NCBI GenBank assembly: GCA_002716385.1
Contig: PBAX01000022.1
Span: forward strand, 248,001-312,000
Source of the DNA: Phycisphaerae bacterium
GTDB taxonomy: Bacteria > Planctomycetota > Phycisphaerae > Phycisphaerales > SM1A02
Length of the DNA stretch: 64,000 nt
Direction of reading: 5' to 3'
Shown here: in pieces, positions 33,226-42,617 of the stretch
How the letters are laid out: every line of letters starts with the position of its first letter
How positions within the stretch are numbered: position 1 is the stretch's first letter
Translations under genes and position numbers: made by a program
Notes under the pieces: model-generated
Databases searched by the model: none
What the model saw: only the letters and a program-made list of their open reading frames with translations
What the model was told of the DNA's origin: nothing

Positions 33226-35571
33226 ATGATGTCTTCAATTTTGCGCCATGGAATCACCTGTGGCATGATCTTGTCGGTCGGCATGCCTGCAATGGCTGCC
33301 GTCAACTCTGTTTCAATCACATCCACCAGCAGCTGGTCCACCGGCTTCAATGGTGAAATCCAGTTCACGAACGATGGTCCCGAGACCATCCAGGGCTGGT
33401 CACTGACCATCGAGAATGGTCCTGAAATCAACTCCGCCTGGAACTGCCAGTGGTCCCCGGCCTCATCTGATGACCGGTTTGACGATGCTGGCTGGAACGG
33501 CACGTTGGCTCCCGGGCAATCCGTCCTGATCGGATTCGGCGCGGATGGTGCCCTTGATGGCAGCACCGGCTCCGCAACCTTCAACGGTGTGCCGGTTGAA
33601 CTTCGTTTCCCGGACTTCCAGAACGAAGAATCGTCGGAGAACGAATCCGGAGATTCGATCGAGGAAGTCGTGGAGCCAAGCAATGACTATTCCGAGCCCG
33701 ATGCCGGTGAAGCATCTCTTGGAATGGTCGACTCAATTCTGGTTCAGGCAACCAGCAGCTGGTCGGGCGGCTTCAACGGTGAGATCCAGTTCACAAACGA
33801 GGGATCCGAGCCGATCGATGGCTGGTCTCTGGTCATCGAGAACGGACCCGCCATCAATTCCGCCTGGAACTGTCAATGGACTTCCGATGGAATCATCGAT
33901 CAATTCGATGACGACGGATGGAACGGATCCATCGCTCCCGGAGGAAGCATCGTCATCGGATACGGCGCCGATGGCTCCCTGCAGGAAAGCATCACCTCGG
34001 CCACATTCAACGGCATGCCCGTGGAAGTCCTCTATGCAGGATCTGAAATTGATGATCCACAGGATGACGAGGATGAACAGAGCGAAAACGACGAACAGCA
34101 GGATGACGGCGATGATCAGCAGAATGACGAAGGCTCTGATGAGTCTTCCGACCAGGATGATGATGCAGGCAACGATTCGGACGAGGGTCAGGAATCAGGA
34201 AACGATTCTGATACCTGCGCGGGCGATATCGATGGCAATGGTTCCGTTGATGTAGACGACATGCTGGCTGTTCTGAACACCTGGGGACCATGCAGTGGTT
34301 GCGCTGCTGACCTTGATGCCAGTGGTGAAGTCGAAGTCAACGACATGCTGTTGCTGCTGGCCGCCTGGGGCGATTGCCCTGTCGAAGGACCGGAAGGCAC
34401 CAACAAGCGAATCGTCGCCTACTACATCGAGTGGGGAATCTATGGTCGTGACTACCAGCCGGCCGACATGCCCCTCGACCAGATCACTCATGTCAACTAC
34501 GCATTTGCCAACATCAGTGAAGACGGGCGTATCGCGATCGGCGACCCCTATGCTGCAATCGACAAGGCCTATCCGGGCGACACTTGGGATCAACCCTATC
34601 GAGGCACCTACAATCAGTTGAACAACGTACTTCGCGCCCAGTACCCGCACATCAAGACACTCATCTCCGTCGGTGGATGGACATGGTCCGGCAAGTTCTC
34701 GGATGTCGCACTCACTGCGGAATCCCGTGATCGATTCTCGGAGTCCTGCGTCGACTTCATCAGGGCCTACAACTTCGATGGTGTAGACATCGACTGGGAA
34801 TATCCCGTCTGCTGCGGACTCTCGAGCAATATCTACCGACCCGAGGATCGCGAGAACTACACACTTCTCATGGAATCGCTCCGCACTCATCTCGACCAGG
34901 CCGCTCTGGAGGATGGTCGCGAGTATCTGCTGACGATCGCCTCCGCCGGTGGCGTGGACAAGCTCGTCAACTACGAGCTCGCCCAGATCGCCAGTCATCT
35001 CGACTGGGTCAACACGATGTCCTATGACTTCATGGGTGCATGGGATCTCAGCCTGACGGGTCATCACAGTGCCCTCTATGCCAATCCCGACAATCCGTCG
35101 CCGAATGCCCAGGTCCGAGAGGACTACAACGCCCATGGATCCATCAAGCCATGGCTGGATGCAGGAGTACCGGCTGACAAGATCGTGATGGGTCTCCCCT
35201 TCTATGGTCGAGCATGGGGTGGTGTGAATCCGACCAACAATGGTCTGTTCCAATCGGCCAGCTCGGTGCCGCCAGGCACCTGGGACGACTGGTCGAGCGG
35301 TGCAACCGGCATCAACGACTACACCCAGATCAAGGCCTTGCTCGCAACCGGCGAATACACCCGGTACTGGGATGACGTTGCCAAGGTCCCATGGGCCTGG
35401 AGCCCGACCGCTCATGGCGGACACTTCATCGCCTATGACGATCCGGAGTCCATCCAGTTGAAAATGGACTACATCAACGAGAACGGACTCGGCGGAGCCA
35501 TGTTCTGGGAAGTCACCAGTGACCGAGAGAATGAATTGCTCGACGTGATTCATCGGGCCATCGGCAACTGA
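33226..35571 (+). CDS. Secreted modular chitinase: signal peptide, two CBM2, acidic linker, dockerin-like module, GH18
   Basis: The 781-residue secreted enzyme should hydrolyse chitin or related beta-1,4-GlcNAc polymers. After a signal peptide (about 1-24) come two family 2 carbohydrate-binding modules (about 25-125 and 167-265), recognisable by paired WSTGFNGEIQFTN / WSGGFNGEIQFTN, GWSL.IENGP and SAWNCQW. An Asp/Gln/Asn/Glu-rich linker (about 270-325) follows, then a paired EF-hand dockerin-like module (about 331-386: DIDGNGSVDVDDML, DLDASGEVEVNDML). The GH18 barrel spans about 395-780, with DxxDxDxE at D518, D521, D523 and E525 (FDGVDIDWEYP). The ATG has AGGA eight bases upstream. A strong terminator follows, so the gene is monocistronic. 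Confidence 0.96.
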   Translation: MMSSILRHGITCGMILSVGMPAMAAVNSVSITSTSSWSTGFNGEIQFTNDGPETIQGWSLTIENGPEINSAWNCQWSPASSDDRFDDAGWNGTLAPGQSVLIGFGADGALDGSTGSATFNGVPVELRFPDFQNEESSENESGDSIEEVVEPSNDYSEPDAGEASLGMVDSILVQATSSWSGGFNGEIQFTNEGSEPIDGWSLVIENGPAINSAWNCQWTSDGIIDQFDDDGWNGSIAPGGSIVIGYGADGSLQESITSATFNGMPVEVLYAGSEIDDPQDDEDEQSENDEQQDDGDDQQNDEGSDESSDQDDDAGNDSDEGQESGNDSDTCAGDIDGNGSVDVDDMLAVLNTWGPCSGCAADLDASGEVEVNDMLLLLAAWGDCPVEGPEGTNKRIVAYYIEWGIYGRDYQPADMPLDQITHVNYAFANISEDGRIAIGDPYAAIDKAYPGDTWDQPYRGTYNQLNNVLRAQYPHIKTLISVGGWTWSGKFSDVALTAESRDRFSESCVDFIRAYNFDGVDIDWEYPVCCGLSSNIYRPEDRENYTLLMESLRTHLDQAALEDGREYLLTIASAGGVDKLVNYELAQIASHLDWVNTMSYDFMGAWDLSLTGHHSALYANPDNPSPNAQVREDYNAHGSIKPWLDAGVPADKIVMGLPFYGRAWGGVNPTNNGLFQSASSVPPGTWDDWSSGATGINDYTQIKALLATGEYTRYWDDVAKVPWAWSPTAHGGHFIAYDDPESIQLKMDYINENGLGGAMFWEVTSDRENELLDVIHRAIGN

Positions 35572-35603
35572 TCCCGCCTCGGGTTCCACAAGTTTGATTC
35601 AAT

Positions 35604-35656
35604 CCCGTCGAATCGGGTGCCGCAGGATGCGGGCTCGATTCGACGGGCATTTTTTG
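35604..35656 (+). terminator. Intrinsic terminator of the chitinase gene
   Basis: The twelve-base-pair stem CCCGTCGAATCG/CGATTCGACGGG encloses a 20-base loop and ends in CATTTTTT. It lies 33 bases after the chitinase stop. The glycosyltransferase frame downstream would include it if begun at 35594, which supports the later GTG start for that gene. Confidence 0.88.
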
Positions 35657-35740
35657 AGACGGAGATCAGCCACGAGAACCGATATCATTCAACAGCACCG
35701 TAATCGACCACCCCTGTCGCAAACGCCTGTTGGAGTGAAC

Positions 35741-37477
35741 GTGAAGAAGATACCCGTCACCGTGATTCTTCCGGTGAAGAACGACGCGAAGAGCCTTGCA
35801 CAGGCACTCGAGAAACTGGGCCGGTTCCAGAAGGTGGTTGTCGTCGATTCCGACAGCAAGGATGGAACCGATGAAGTCGCTGCGAAATACGGAGCGGAGT
35901 ATGTGATATTCCGGTGGAACGGCCAGCCGCCCAAGAAACGCTCCTGGTATCTCGACAATCACGAGATCGAGACTGACTGGGTGCTCTTCCTGGATGCCGA
36001 CGAGATCGTGAGCGAAGCCTTCTGCGACGAGGTCGAGCGGTCCATCGCCAAATATGATCACGCGGGATTCTGGATGACGTTCCAGAACTGGTTCATGGGT
36101 AAATGGCTCCGGTACGGCGATCCGTTCTCAAAGCTGGCACTCTTCAGACATTCCTGTGGCCGTTATGAACGGGTTGCAGACGATGGATGGACCAACATCG
36201 ACGTGGAAGTCCATGAACATCCCGTTCTGGATGGCACGCTCGGCCGAATCCATTCACCTGTCGCCCACGATGAACGTCGAGGGATGGATTCCTACATCGG
36301 AAAACACAACGAGTACTCGACGTGGGAGGCCAATCGATACATGGCATTGGGGCCGCAAGGATCCGGCGAATGGAATTCCATGACCCAGCGACAGCAGTTC
36401 AAGTATCGACATGTGGATAAATGGTGGTTCGCGACGGCCTACTTCATGATTTCATTCTTCGCCAAGCGTGGTTTTCTCGATGGAAGAGCGGGACTGGTAT
36501 TCGCATCACTGAAACGAGAGTACTACAGCCATATCCGGTTGAAGATTCTCGAAATGCGGAAGAACAAGCAGGCCCCTTCCCAAGGATCCGAAACCAATCA
36601 CAAGGTCGCGGGTGTCGTGGAAAAGGATATTCCCGTCACACTGATCATCCCTGTCAAGAACGAAGCGAAGAACCTCGCCAGTTGTATGGACAGAATCGGC
36701 CGTTTCCAGCATGTCGTTGTCGTGGACTCAGGCAGTACGGACACGACACTCGACATCGCCAAGGAGTATGGCGCCACCTGCATCCACTTCGAATGGAATG
36801 GCCATTTTCCGAAGAAGCGGAACTGGTATCTGGACAACCATGAAATCAAGACGGACTGGGTTCTCTTCCTCGATGCCGACGAACTGATCAATGACGCCTT
36901 CTGTGATGAAGTCAAGAAGGCCGTCACCTCGGGCAACCATGTCGGCTACTGGCTCAATTTCCACAACTGGTTTCAGGGCAAGTTCCTGAGACACGGCGAT
37001 CCGTTCTCAAAGCTGGCCCTATTCAGGCCCGATGCCGGTCGATACGAGCGGATCGATGACGAGCAATGGAGTGGTCTGGACATGGAGATCCACGAGCATC
37101 CCGTGCTCGAGGGATCGGTTGGAAAGATCAACGCCCCCATCGATCACAACGACCGTCGGGGACTGGATTCCTACATACGGAAGCACAACGAGTATTCGAC
37201 CTGGGAAGCTCGACGGCATCTGGCCATGGAGGCGGATGATGCAAAGGCATGGGATGCGCTGACCACTCGCCAGCAGTTCAAGTACAAGCACGTCGAGAAA
37301 TGGTGGTTCAAATGGCTGTACTTCATCATGTGCTACATCTTCAAGCTTGGTGTGCTTGATGGAAGATCCGGATTCGTGTTCGCCTCTCTCAAGCGTCACT
37401 ACTACGGTCACATAAGACTGAAGATCCGTGAATTCAAGGATGGCGTGCCGGGTTCCCGGAGCATCCACGAGTCGTGA
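35741..37477 (+). CDS. Tandem-duplicated GT2 glycosyltransferase (WaaE/KdtX-like halves)
   Basis: The 578-residue protein consists of two GT2 domains that are clearly internal duplicates (about 1-270 and 295-570). Each has IPVT-IPVKN, VVVVDS-S-D-T, PPKKR/FPKKR-WYLDNHEI-TDWVLFLDADE, GDPFSKLALFR, HEHPVL and KHNEYSTWEA. The LDADE metal-binding motif is intact in both halves, so both may be active. The general pattern resembles LPS-core GT2 enzymes such as WaaE. I start at GTG 35741, which has GGAG five bases upstream. The longest frame from 35594 would include the chitinase terminator. It converges on the arn operon with 18 bases between stops. The donor sugars are unknown. Confidence 0.9.
   Translation: MKKIPVTVILPVKNDAKSLAQALEKLGRFQKVVVVDSDSKDGTDEVAAKYGAEYVIFRWNGQPPKKRSWYLDNHEIETDWVLFLDADEIVSEAFCDEVERSIAKYDHAGFWMTFQNWFMGKWLRYGDPFSKLALFRHSCGRYERVADDGWTNIDVEVHEHPVLDGTLGRIHSPVAHDERRGMDSYIGKHNEYSTWEANRYMALGPQGSGEWNSMTQRQQFKYRHVDKWWFATAYFMISFFAKRGFLDGRAGLVFASLKREYYSHIRLKILEMRKNKQAPSQGSETNHKVAGVVEKDIPVTLIIPVKNEAKNLASCMDRIGRFQHVVVVDSGSTDTTLDIAKEYGATCIHFEWNGHFPKKRNWYLDNHEIKTDWVLFLDADELINDAFCDEVKKAVTSGNHVGYWLNFHNWFQGKFLRHGDPFSKLALFRPDAGRYERIDDEQWSGLDMEIHEHPVLEGSVGKINAPIDHNDRRGLDSYIRKHNEYSTWEARRHLAMEADDAKAWDALTTRQQFKYKHVEKWWFKWLYFIMCYIFKLGVLDGRSGFVFASLKRHYYGHIRLKIREFKDGVPGSRSIHES
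36115..36138 (+). repeat. 24-nt exact direct repeat, copy 1, inside duplicated GT2 gene
   Basis: This run encodes the GDPFSKLA segment of the first half and is identical to 36994-37017. It marks the best preserved part of the internal duplication. Confidence 0.85.
36994..37017 (+). repeat. 24-nt exact direct repeat, copy 2, inside duplicated GT2 gene
   Basis: This is the second copy, 879 bases after the first, equal to 293 codons. That offset is the period of the duplication. Confidence 0.85.
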
Positions 37478-37495
37478 TTTAATCGACATCGGCGA

Positions 37496-38392
37496 TCAGT
37501 TCGCAACGACGGCAAGCCATCCTTCACGACCTGCCATGGTTCTCTGCTCGATCTCATGCGTCGGCATGGTGTTGCCCTCATCGACCAGTCGGCCCAATGG
37601 AACGATTTCACGTCCGCTCGCGATCACATCATCGAGAAACGCCTCGAACATCCGTGACTTGGACATGCCCTCGGCTTCGGCATGAATGGTCAGGACTTCA
37701 TCACAATCCGGTCTCATCGATTCCATCAGAAACTCGTTGTACCGATCATCGGATACCTCTCCAGCCACCTCGTCCCAGGTGGGGAGCGTGACAGGAATCT
37801 GGGGCTGCGACAGGTCGTGACCATCGACGACCGGTCGGAACGATCCACCGTCACCCCGACAATCGCTGTTGTAGCGGAATGGGAAGGATTCCTTCACCTT
37901 CAGCACCTCGTTCGTGCACCGCCAACCCGCCACTGCCGAGCAGTCGGGCTCGCGACCGATGATTCCCGCAAGGCAGTCGAATGCCCTCTTGATCTGATCA
38001 TGCAGGCACCGGGATCCCAGTGTCTCGACTTTCATCTGCCAGAGATGGTGGTCCCAGGCGTGCACTCCGATCTCATGGCCAGCTTCCGAGGCCATCCGAA
38101 TGGTCGATGCAAGTCTTTGTCCTATCAGAGGACCGGGCCAGAGCGTTCCACGAAACAGGATGCTCCATCCATACAGATTCCCGGCTCTGGTTCGGAGCAT
38201 CTTCCTGAGAAAGGTCGGCCGCAGCAGTCGGAAGAGATGGCGGCCCATGTTGTCCGGGCCGACGGTGAAGAAGAACGTCGCCTTGATGTTCCTCGCATCC
38301 AGAATTCGACAGAGCTCGGGAACACCATCACGTGTTCCACGAAACGTATCGACATCGATTCGCAGACCCAGTCGATTGGACACGCAACTCAC
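37496..38392 (-). CDS. arnD: ArnD-like undecaprenyl-phosphate-L-Ara4FN deformylase (NodB fold)
   Basis: The enzyme removes the formyl group from undecaprenyl-phosphate-4-formamido-L-arabinose. The 298-residue protein follows Enterobacterial ArnD closely: [19 protein letters not shown] at about 10-28 (metal ligand D in DVD), [17 protein letters not shown] at about 41-57, [23 protein letters not shown] at 111-119 (metal-binding histidines), 'YNSDCRG', '[11 protein letters not shown]' and 'IHAEAEG'. The GTG start overlaps the arnA stop (GTGA). It is the last gene of the operon flippase-arnB-arnC-arnA-arnD. No signal peptide is evident. Confidence 0.95.
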   Translation of the reverse strand: MSCVSNRLGLRIDVDTFRGTRDGVPELCRILDARNIKATFFFTVGPDNMGRHLFRLLRPTFLRKMLRTRAGNLYGWSILFRGTLWPGPLIGQRLASTIRMASEAGHEIGVHAWDHHLWQMKVETLGSRCLHDQIKRAFDCLAGIIGREPDCSAVAGWRCTNEVLKVKESFPFRYNSDCRGDGGSFRPVVDGHDLSQPQIPVTLPTWDEVAGEVSDDRYNEFLMESMRPDCDEVLTIHAEAEGMSKSRMFEAFLDDVIASGREIVPLGRLVDEGNTMPTHEIEQRTMAGREGWLAVVAN

Positions 38393-40398
38393 CGGCTGCT
38401 GGCCGTCTCCGTCTGAAGCGATTCCACACCATGCCGCTCTGCCCAGTCCCGAAGGAACCAGTCCAGGGTCCTGGCCACGGACTCTCGGGTCTTGACCTGC
38501 GGACGCCAGCCAACGTATCGAAGCGCATTACGAATGCTCGGGCGACGATGCTTCACATCCTCGTAGCCCTTGCCGTAGTAGGTACTGCTCTCGATTTCAC
38601 GGAAGCCTGCGAACGGCGGGAAATGACTTCTCAGCGGATGAGCCTCGAACTCCTCGACCAGCATCTCCGCCAGTTCGCGGATGCTCGCCTCGTTCTCCGG
38701 ATTTCCGATGTTGACGATCTTGCCATCGCATCGACCGTCCTCGTTTTCGATGATTCGGAAGAGGCAGTCGACGCCTTCATCGACCTCTGTAAAGCAACGC
38801 TTCTGAAGACCGCCGTCGACCAGAAGAATGGGCGTTCCCTCCACAAGATTGAGAATCAACTGGGTGATGGCTCTTGATGAACCGATTCTGGCGGAGTCGA
38901 GCGAATCCAGTCGGGGGCCGATCCAGTTGAAGGGGCGGAAGAGTGTGAACTTCAGGTTCTCATGCTGACCATAGGCCCAGATGACTCTGTCGAGAAGCTG
39001 CTTGGAGCAGGAGTAGATCCATCGCTGACGGTTGATGGGCCCGGTGACGAGCGTCGATGAATCCTCATCGAAGTAGTCGTCTCGACACATGCCGTAGACC
39101 TCGGAGGTCGATGGGAAGATGATGCGTCGGCCATAGCGAACACAGTCGCGAACGATTCGGAGGTTCTCCTCGAAGTCGAGCTGGAACACTCGCAATGGAT
39201 TGCGGGTGTACTCGATGGGAGTGGCGATCGCCACCAATGGCAGAACCACATCGCACTTGCGGACGTGATACTCGATCCACTCCCTGTTGATGGAGATGTC
39301 CCCTTCCAGGAAATGGAAATCAGGATGATCGACGATCCCGCCGAGATTGTCCGACCTGAGATCCATTCCATGAATCTCGTATCGGCCTGTGGCCAGCAAC
39401 TGCTCGCATAGGTGGCTTCCGATGAAACCGTTGACGCCAAGAATCAGCACGGAGGTCTTTCGACCAGGACTACGACGCTCCTGTGCCGTGAAACGCATTC
39501 CCGGAACGATGTTCAGATCGGTGGCGACCTGTGCGCCGGTTGCGTAGACGCCGTCGTCGGTCTGTGCGTAATCGATCTGAACGCCTTCGGCACCGCACGA
39601 GACGACCAGTGGGTCGACGCTCAGAACGGTTCCGGGGATCTCGTGCGACTGGGGCACCAGTGTGGTCTTCCATATGCGGACCATACGATCGCCGACCTGC
39701 CCGATGGCGCCGGGATAGGGTCGCGTGACCGCGCGAACCAGATTGTGGACGCCTTCACTGGACATCGACCAGTCGATGCGGCCGTCCTCGGGCGTCCGCC
39801 TTGGATAGACGGTCGCCTCTGATTCGTCCTGTGGAGTCCGGGGCGCCTTTCCTGCGATGATCTCGGGCAGAATGCCGTCAAGAAGCTTGCCGGCTGCGTC
39901 ATGAACCTTGTCCATGAGCGTTCTGGCCGTGTCCTTGGGGTCGATCGCTATGGCCTGTTGAGCGACGATGTCGCCGGCATCGGGCTTTGAAACCATGTGA
40001 TGCAAGGTGACGCCGGTCTCCGTCTCTCCGTTGACGAGTACCCAGTTGACCGGGGCTCGACCGCGATAGAGAGGCAGCATCGAACCATGCAGGTTGTAGC
40101 AGCCGCTCGGGAAGATGGACAGGACGTCATCCTTCACAAGCTTCCTGTAGTAAAAGGAGAAGAGTGCATCCGCACCCATCGCGCGAAGCCGCTCGATCCA
40201 GATGGGATGATTGATGTCTTCAGGCGCATGAGTGGGAATACCCGCCTCCGCAGCCCATTCAGCCACCGATCTGAACCAGACGTTTTCACCAGGATCATCC
40301 TGATGTGTGAATATCGCCGCGATCTCGATCCCGGCACGCCTCAGCGCTTCGAGACCGGCTACTCCAACGTCGTGATAGGCAAGGACTACGGCCTTCAT
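38389..40398 (-). CDS. arnA: ArnA: bifunctional UDP-L-Ara4N formyltransferase / UDP-glucuronate decarboxylase
   Basis: The 669-residue protein joins an N-terminal formyltransferase (about 1-305) and a C-terminal oxidative decarboxylase of the SDR type (about 315-660). The formyltransferase residues N102, H104 and D140 sit at the same numbers as in E. coli ArnA ([29 protein letters not shown]). The decarboxylase half has [16 protein letters not shown] at about 318-333, PSTSEVYG and [11 protein letters not shown] with the catalytic Tyr/Lys. The two activities supply UDP-4-keto-arabinose to ArnB and then N-formylate UDP-L-Ara4N. It overlaps arnC and arnD by four bases each. Domain order and length match the enterobacterial enzyme. 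Confidence 0.97.
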   Translation of the reverse strand: MKAVVLAYHDVGVAGLEALRRAGIEIAAIFTHQDDPGENVWFRSVAEWAAEAGIPTHAPEDINHPIWIERLRAMGADALFSFYYRKLVKDDVLSIFPSGCYNLHGSMLPLYRGRAPVNWVLVNGETETGVTLHHMVSKPDAGDIVAQQAIAIDPKDTARTLMDKVHDAAGKLLDGILPEIIAGKAPRTPQDESEATVYPRRTPEDGRIDWSMSSEGVHNLVRAVTRPYPGAIGQVGDRMVRIWKTTLVPQSHEIPGTVLSVDPLVVSCGAEGVQIDYAQTDDGVYATGAQVATDLNIVPGMRFTAQERRSPGRKTSVLILGVNGFIGSHLCEQLLATGRYEIHGMDLRSDNLGGIVDHPDFHFLEGDISINREWIEYHVRKCDVVLPLVAIATPIEYTRNPLRVFQLDFEENLRIVRDCVRYGRRIIFPSTSEVYGMCRDDYFDEDSSTLVTGPINRQRWIYSCSKQLLDRVIWAYGQHENLKFTLFRPFNWIGPRLDSLDSARIGSSRAITQLILNLVEGTPILLVDGGLQKRCFTEVDEGVDCLFRIIENEDGRCDGKIVNIGNPENEASIRELAEMLVEEFEAHPLRSHFPPFAGFREIESSTYYGKGYEDVKHRRPSIRNALRYVGWRPQVKTRESVARTLDWFLRDWAERHGVESLQTETASSR

Positions 40399-41396
40399 GA
40401 GTGAACAAGCCTCCGCTTGGTAGTGTCCGATTTGGCGGCAGCCGACTCTTCGGCCATCACCGTCTGATCATGAACTGAATCGACGAAGTACCGAGGGCGA
40501 CCTCGGACATCGTTGTGAACTCGTGAAAGGTACTCTCCCAGCAGTCCCATCGCGACAAACTGGATACCGACGAGAAAGAAGAGTACCGAGAAGAGGGTGA
40601 AAACCCCTGCAGCAGCCCATTCCGGGCCCAAGGCCAATCTGAGCACCAGCAATACGCCACCGAAGGCCACACTGCCTGCGGAAATGATGACGCCCACCCA
40701 GGTGAGCAGTCGAAGGGGGAATGTCGTCATGCAGGTGAGCAGATCGAACTGGAGATTGATCAGTCTCATGAATCCATACTTGGATGTGCCAGCCGATCGT
40801 TCGGCATGGGAGACCTCGATCTCGGATGTTCGCTTGGCGAATGAATTGGCAAGCACTGGAATGAAAGTACTTCGTTCCCGACACTGCAGCATGGCCTCGA
40901 CTATGTTTCGTCTATAGGCGCGAAGCATGCAGCCGTAATCGTGCATCATCACACCCGTCGTCTTCTTGACGAGGTGATTGATCATCCAAGAAGCCAGTTT
41001 ACGGAACGGACTGTCCTGACGATTGACGCGGACGGTGCCGACCACATCGCTGCCCTGATCGATCTGGCTGAGTAGATTCGGTATTTCCTCGGGTGGATTC
41101 TGGAGGTCCGCGTCAAGCGTCACCACCACATCGCCGGTCGCATTGGAAAATCCACAGATGACCGCGTTGTGCTGTCCATAGTTCCTGTTCAGAAGAACCG
41201 CCTTGATGTGATCCGGATTGGCGTGAGCAGCCGTCACAAGTCGCTCAGAGGAGCCGTCGCGACTGCCGTCGTCGACCAGTACCAGTTCCCATGGCCTGTC
41301 CAGACTGCCGCCGACCTTCTCGCAACGATCGATCAGTTCATCGAGATTCTCGATTTCGTTGTAGACAGGAATGACGATTGAGACGCTGCTCTTCAT
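40395..41396 (-). CDS. arnC: ArnC-like undecaprenyl-phosphate 4-formamido-L-arabinose transferase
   Basis: This 333-residue GT2 enzyme of the DPM1/GtrB type has the active site on the cytoplasmic face and two C-terminal membrane helices (about 237-260 and 270-295). Motifs are [13 protein letters not shown] at 6-18, VDDGSRDGS at 41-49, [16 protein letters not shown] at about 68-83 and [13 protein letters not shown] at 94-106. It transfers L-Ara4FN from UDP to undecaprenyl phosphate. By sequence alone, GtrB-like specificity for other sugars would be possible; the ArnC assignment rests on its place between arnB and arnA with ATGA overlaps on both sides. Confidence 0.92.
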   Translation of the reverse strand: MKSSVSIVIPVYNEIENLDELIDRCEKVGGSLDRPWELVLVDDGSRDGSSERLVTAAHANPDHIKAVLLNRNYGQHNAVICGFSNATGDVVVTLDADLQNPPEEIPNLLSQIDQGSDVVGTVRVNRQDSPFRKLASWMINHLVKKTTGVMMHDYGCMLRAYRRNIVEAMLQCRERSTFIPVLANSFAKRTSEIEVSHAERSAGTSKYGFMRLINLQFDLLTCMTTFPLRLLTWVGVIISAGSVAFGGVLLVLRLALGPEWAAAGVFTLFSVLFFLVGIQFVAMGLLGEYLSRVHNDVRGRPRYFVDSVHDQTVMAEESAAAKSDTTKRRLVHS

Positions 41397-42589
41397 GTCG
41401 AACCCCCCTTAGTCATGGCAGGACATGTGGATCGTATGCCCTCAAGGACTCTGTCGACGTCGGAATCGGTCATGTTCGGGAAAAAGGGGATGGAGCAGAT
41501 CCGTTCGGAATTCCAGGTGGAATTCTCCAGCCCACCTGGGGCCACCACGCCGTTTTCGCGATACCAGCGATGAGTGTGTGTTGCACGGAAATGGATTCCC
41601 GTGCCAATGCCCATTTCCTTCAAGGAGGACATGAAACGCTCACGACAAACCCCCGCTTCCGCCTCATCGACACGTACGACAAAGAGATGCCAGGCATGAA
41701 GATGATCCCACTCCGGAATTGCCAGTGGCTCGACTCCGGGCACATCCGCGAGCTCCTCGAGATATCGCTTCGCAATGGCTGTCCTTCTTTCGATGAACTC
41801 GTCGAGTCGCTTGAGCTGGGTCAGTCCAAGCGTGGCATTCATGTCGGGAAGGTTGTACTTGTATCCCGGCGACTGGACTTCGACCTGCGGTGATCGTCCT
41901 TGCTGATCACGATCCCAGGCTTCGGCAGCCAGACCATGGAAACGAAGTCGCCTGGCTTCATCCGCCAGGGATGGATCGTCACTGACGAGAATGCCGCCTT
42001 CACCAGTCGTGATGTTCTTGATGGGATGAAGGGAGAAGATGGCATGACCCGATTGTCCGATCTCCATCGATCGATATCGGGTGCCGATCGCATGAGCCGC
42101 ATCTTCAATCAGCGGGATACCGTGCTTCTTGGCAACGGCACGCAGTGAATCGAGATCGCACGGGACACCGGCATAGTGAACCGGAATGATGGCCTTCGTG
42201 CGTGCCGTGATGGCGGCTTCGATGGACTCGGCGGAAACCAGCAGCGTGTCGCGATCGACGTCCACGAACACGGGCGTCGCACCCATCAGATGGATCATGT
42301 TTGGTGTCGAAACCCAAGTCATGGAGGGTGTTATGACCTCATCGCCAGGCCCGATCCCCAATGCTGTCAGAACAAGGTGCATTGCTGCGGTCGCCGAGGA
42401 GACGACAACGGCCGATCCCGCACCCGTTCGATCGCAGATGGCCTGTTCGAGCTCCCCGCATCTGGGACCAGTCGTGATCCAGCCGCTTCGAAGGGTCTCG
42501 ACCACCGCCGCGATGTCGGAGTCGTCTATCGACGGGCTGCAGAACGGCAGGAACGCCGGGGCTGAATTGGAGCTGCTGCTCGAGTCCAT
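41393..42589 (-). CDS. arnB: ArnB: UDP-4-amino-4-deoxy-L-arabinose aminotransferase
   Basis: This PLP enzyme of the DegT family uses glutamate to aminate UDP-4-keto-arabinose. The 398-residue protein has the lysine K191 in [27 protein letters not shown] at 161-172, and the N-terminal block [24 protein letters not shown]-type followed by WITTGP at 37-42, all matching ArnB closely. It is followed with an ATGA overlap by arnC and lies 28 bases downstream of the flippase-like gene. It is distinct from the DegT-family enzyme encoded at 873-2069. Confidence 0.95.
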   Translation of the reverse strand: MDSSSSSNSAPAFLPFCSPSIDDSDIAAVVETLRSGWITTGPRCGELEQAICDRTGAGSAVVVSSATAAMHLVLTALGIGPGDEVITPSMTWVSTPNMIHLMGATPVFVDVDRDTLLVSAESIEAAITARTKAIIPVHYAGVPCDLDSLRAVAKKHGIPLIEDAAHAIGTRYRSMEIGQSGHAIFSLHPIKNITTGEGGILVSDDPSLADEARRLRFHGLAAEAWDRDQQGRSPQVEVQSPGYKYNLPDMNATLGLTQLKRLDEFIERRTAIAKRYLEELADVPGVEPLAIPEWDHLHAWHLFVVRVDEAEAGVCRERFMSSLKEMGIGTGIHFRATHTHRWYRENGVVAPGGLENSTWNSERICSIPFFPNMTDSDVDRVLEGIRSTCPAMTKGGST

Positions 42590-42617
42590 GATCCCCGCAT
42601 GGTACCCGAATCACCGG

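Noticed and set aside
34217-34384. Cellulosome component
   Set aside because: The dockerin-like pair is internal and no cohesin or scaffoldin gene is in the window; in this group it does not imply a cellulosome.
34195-35589. Long minus-strand open frame (about 460 codons) opposite the chitinase gene
   Set aside because: No recognisable domain; the plus strand has a signal peptide, CBM2, EF-hand and GH18 motifs throughout.
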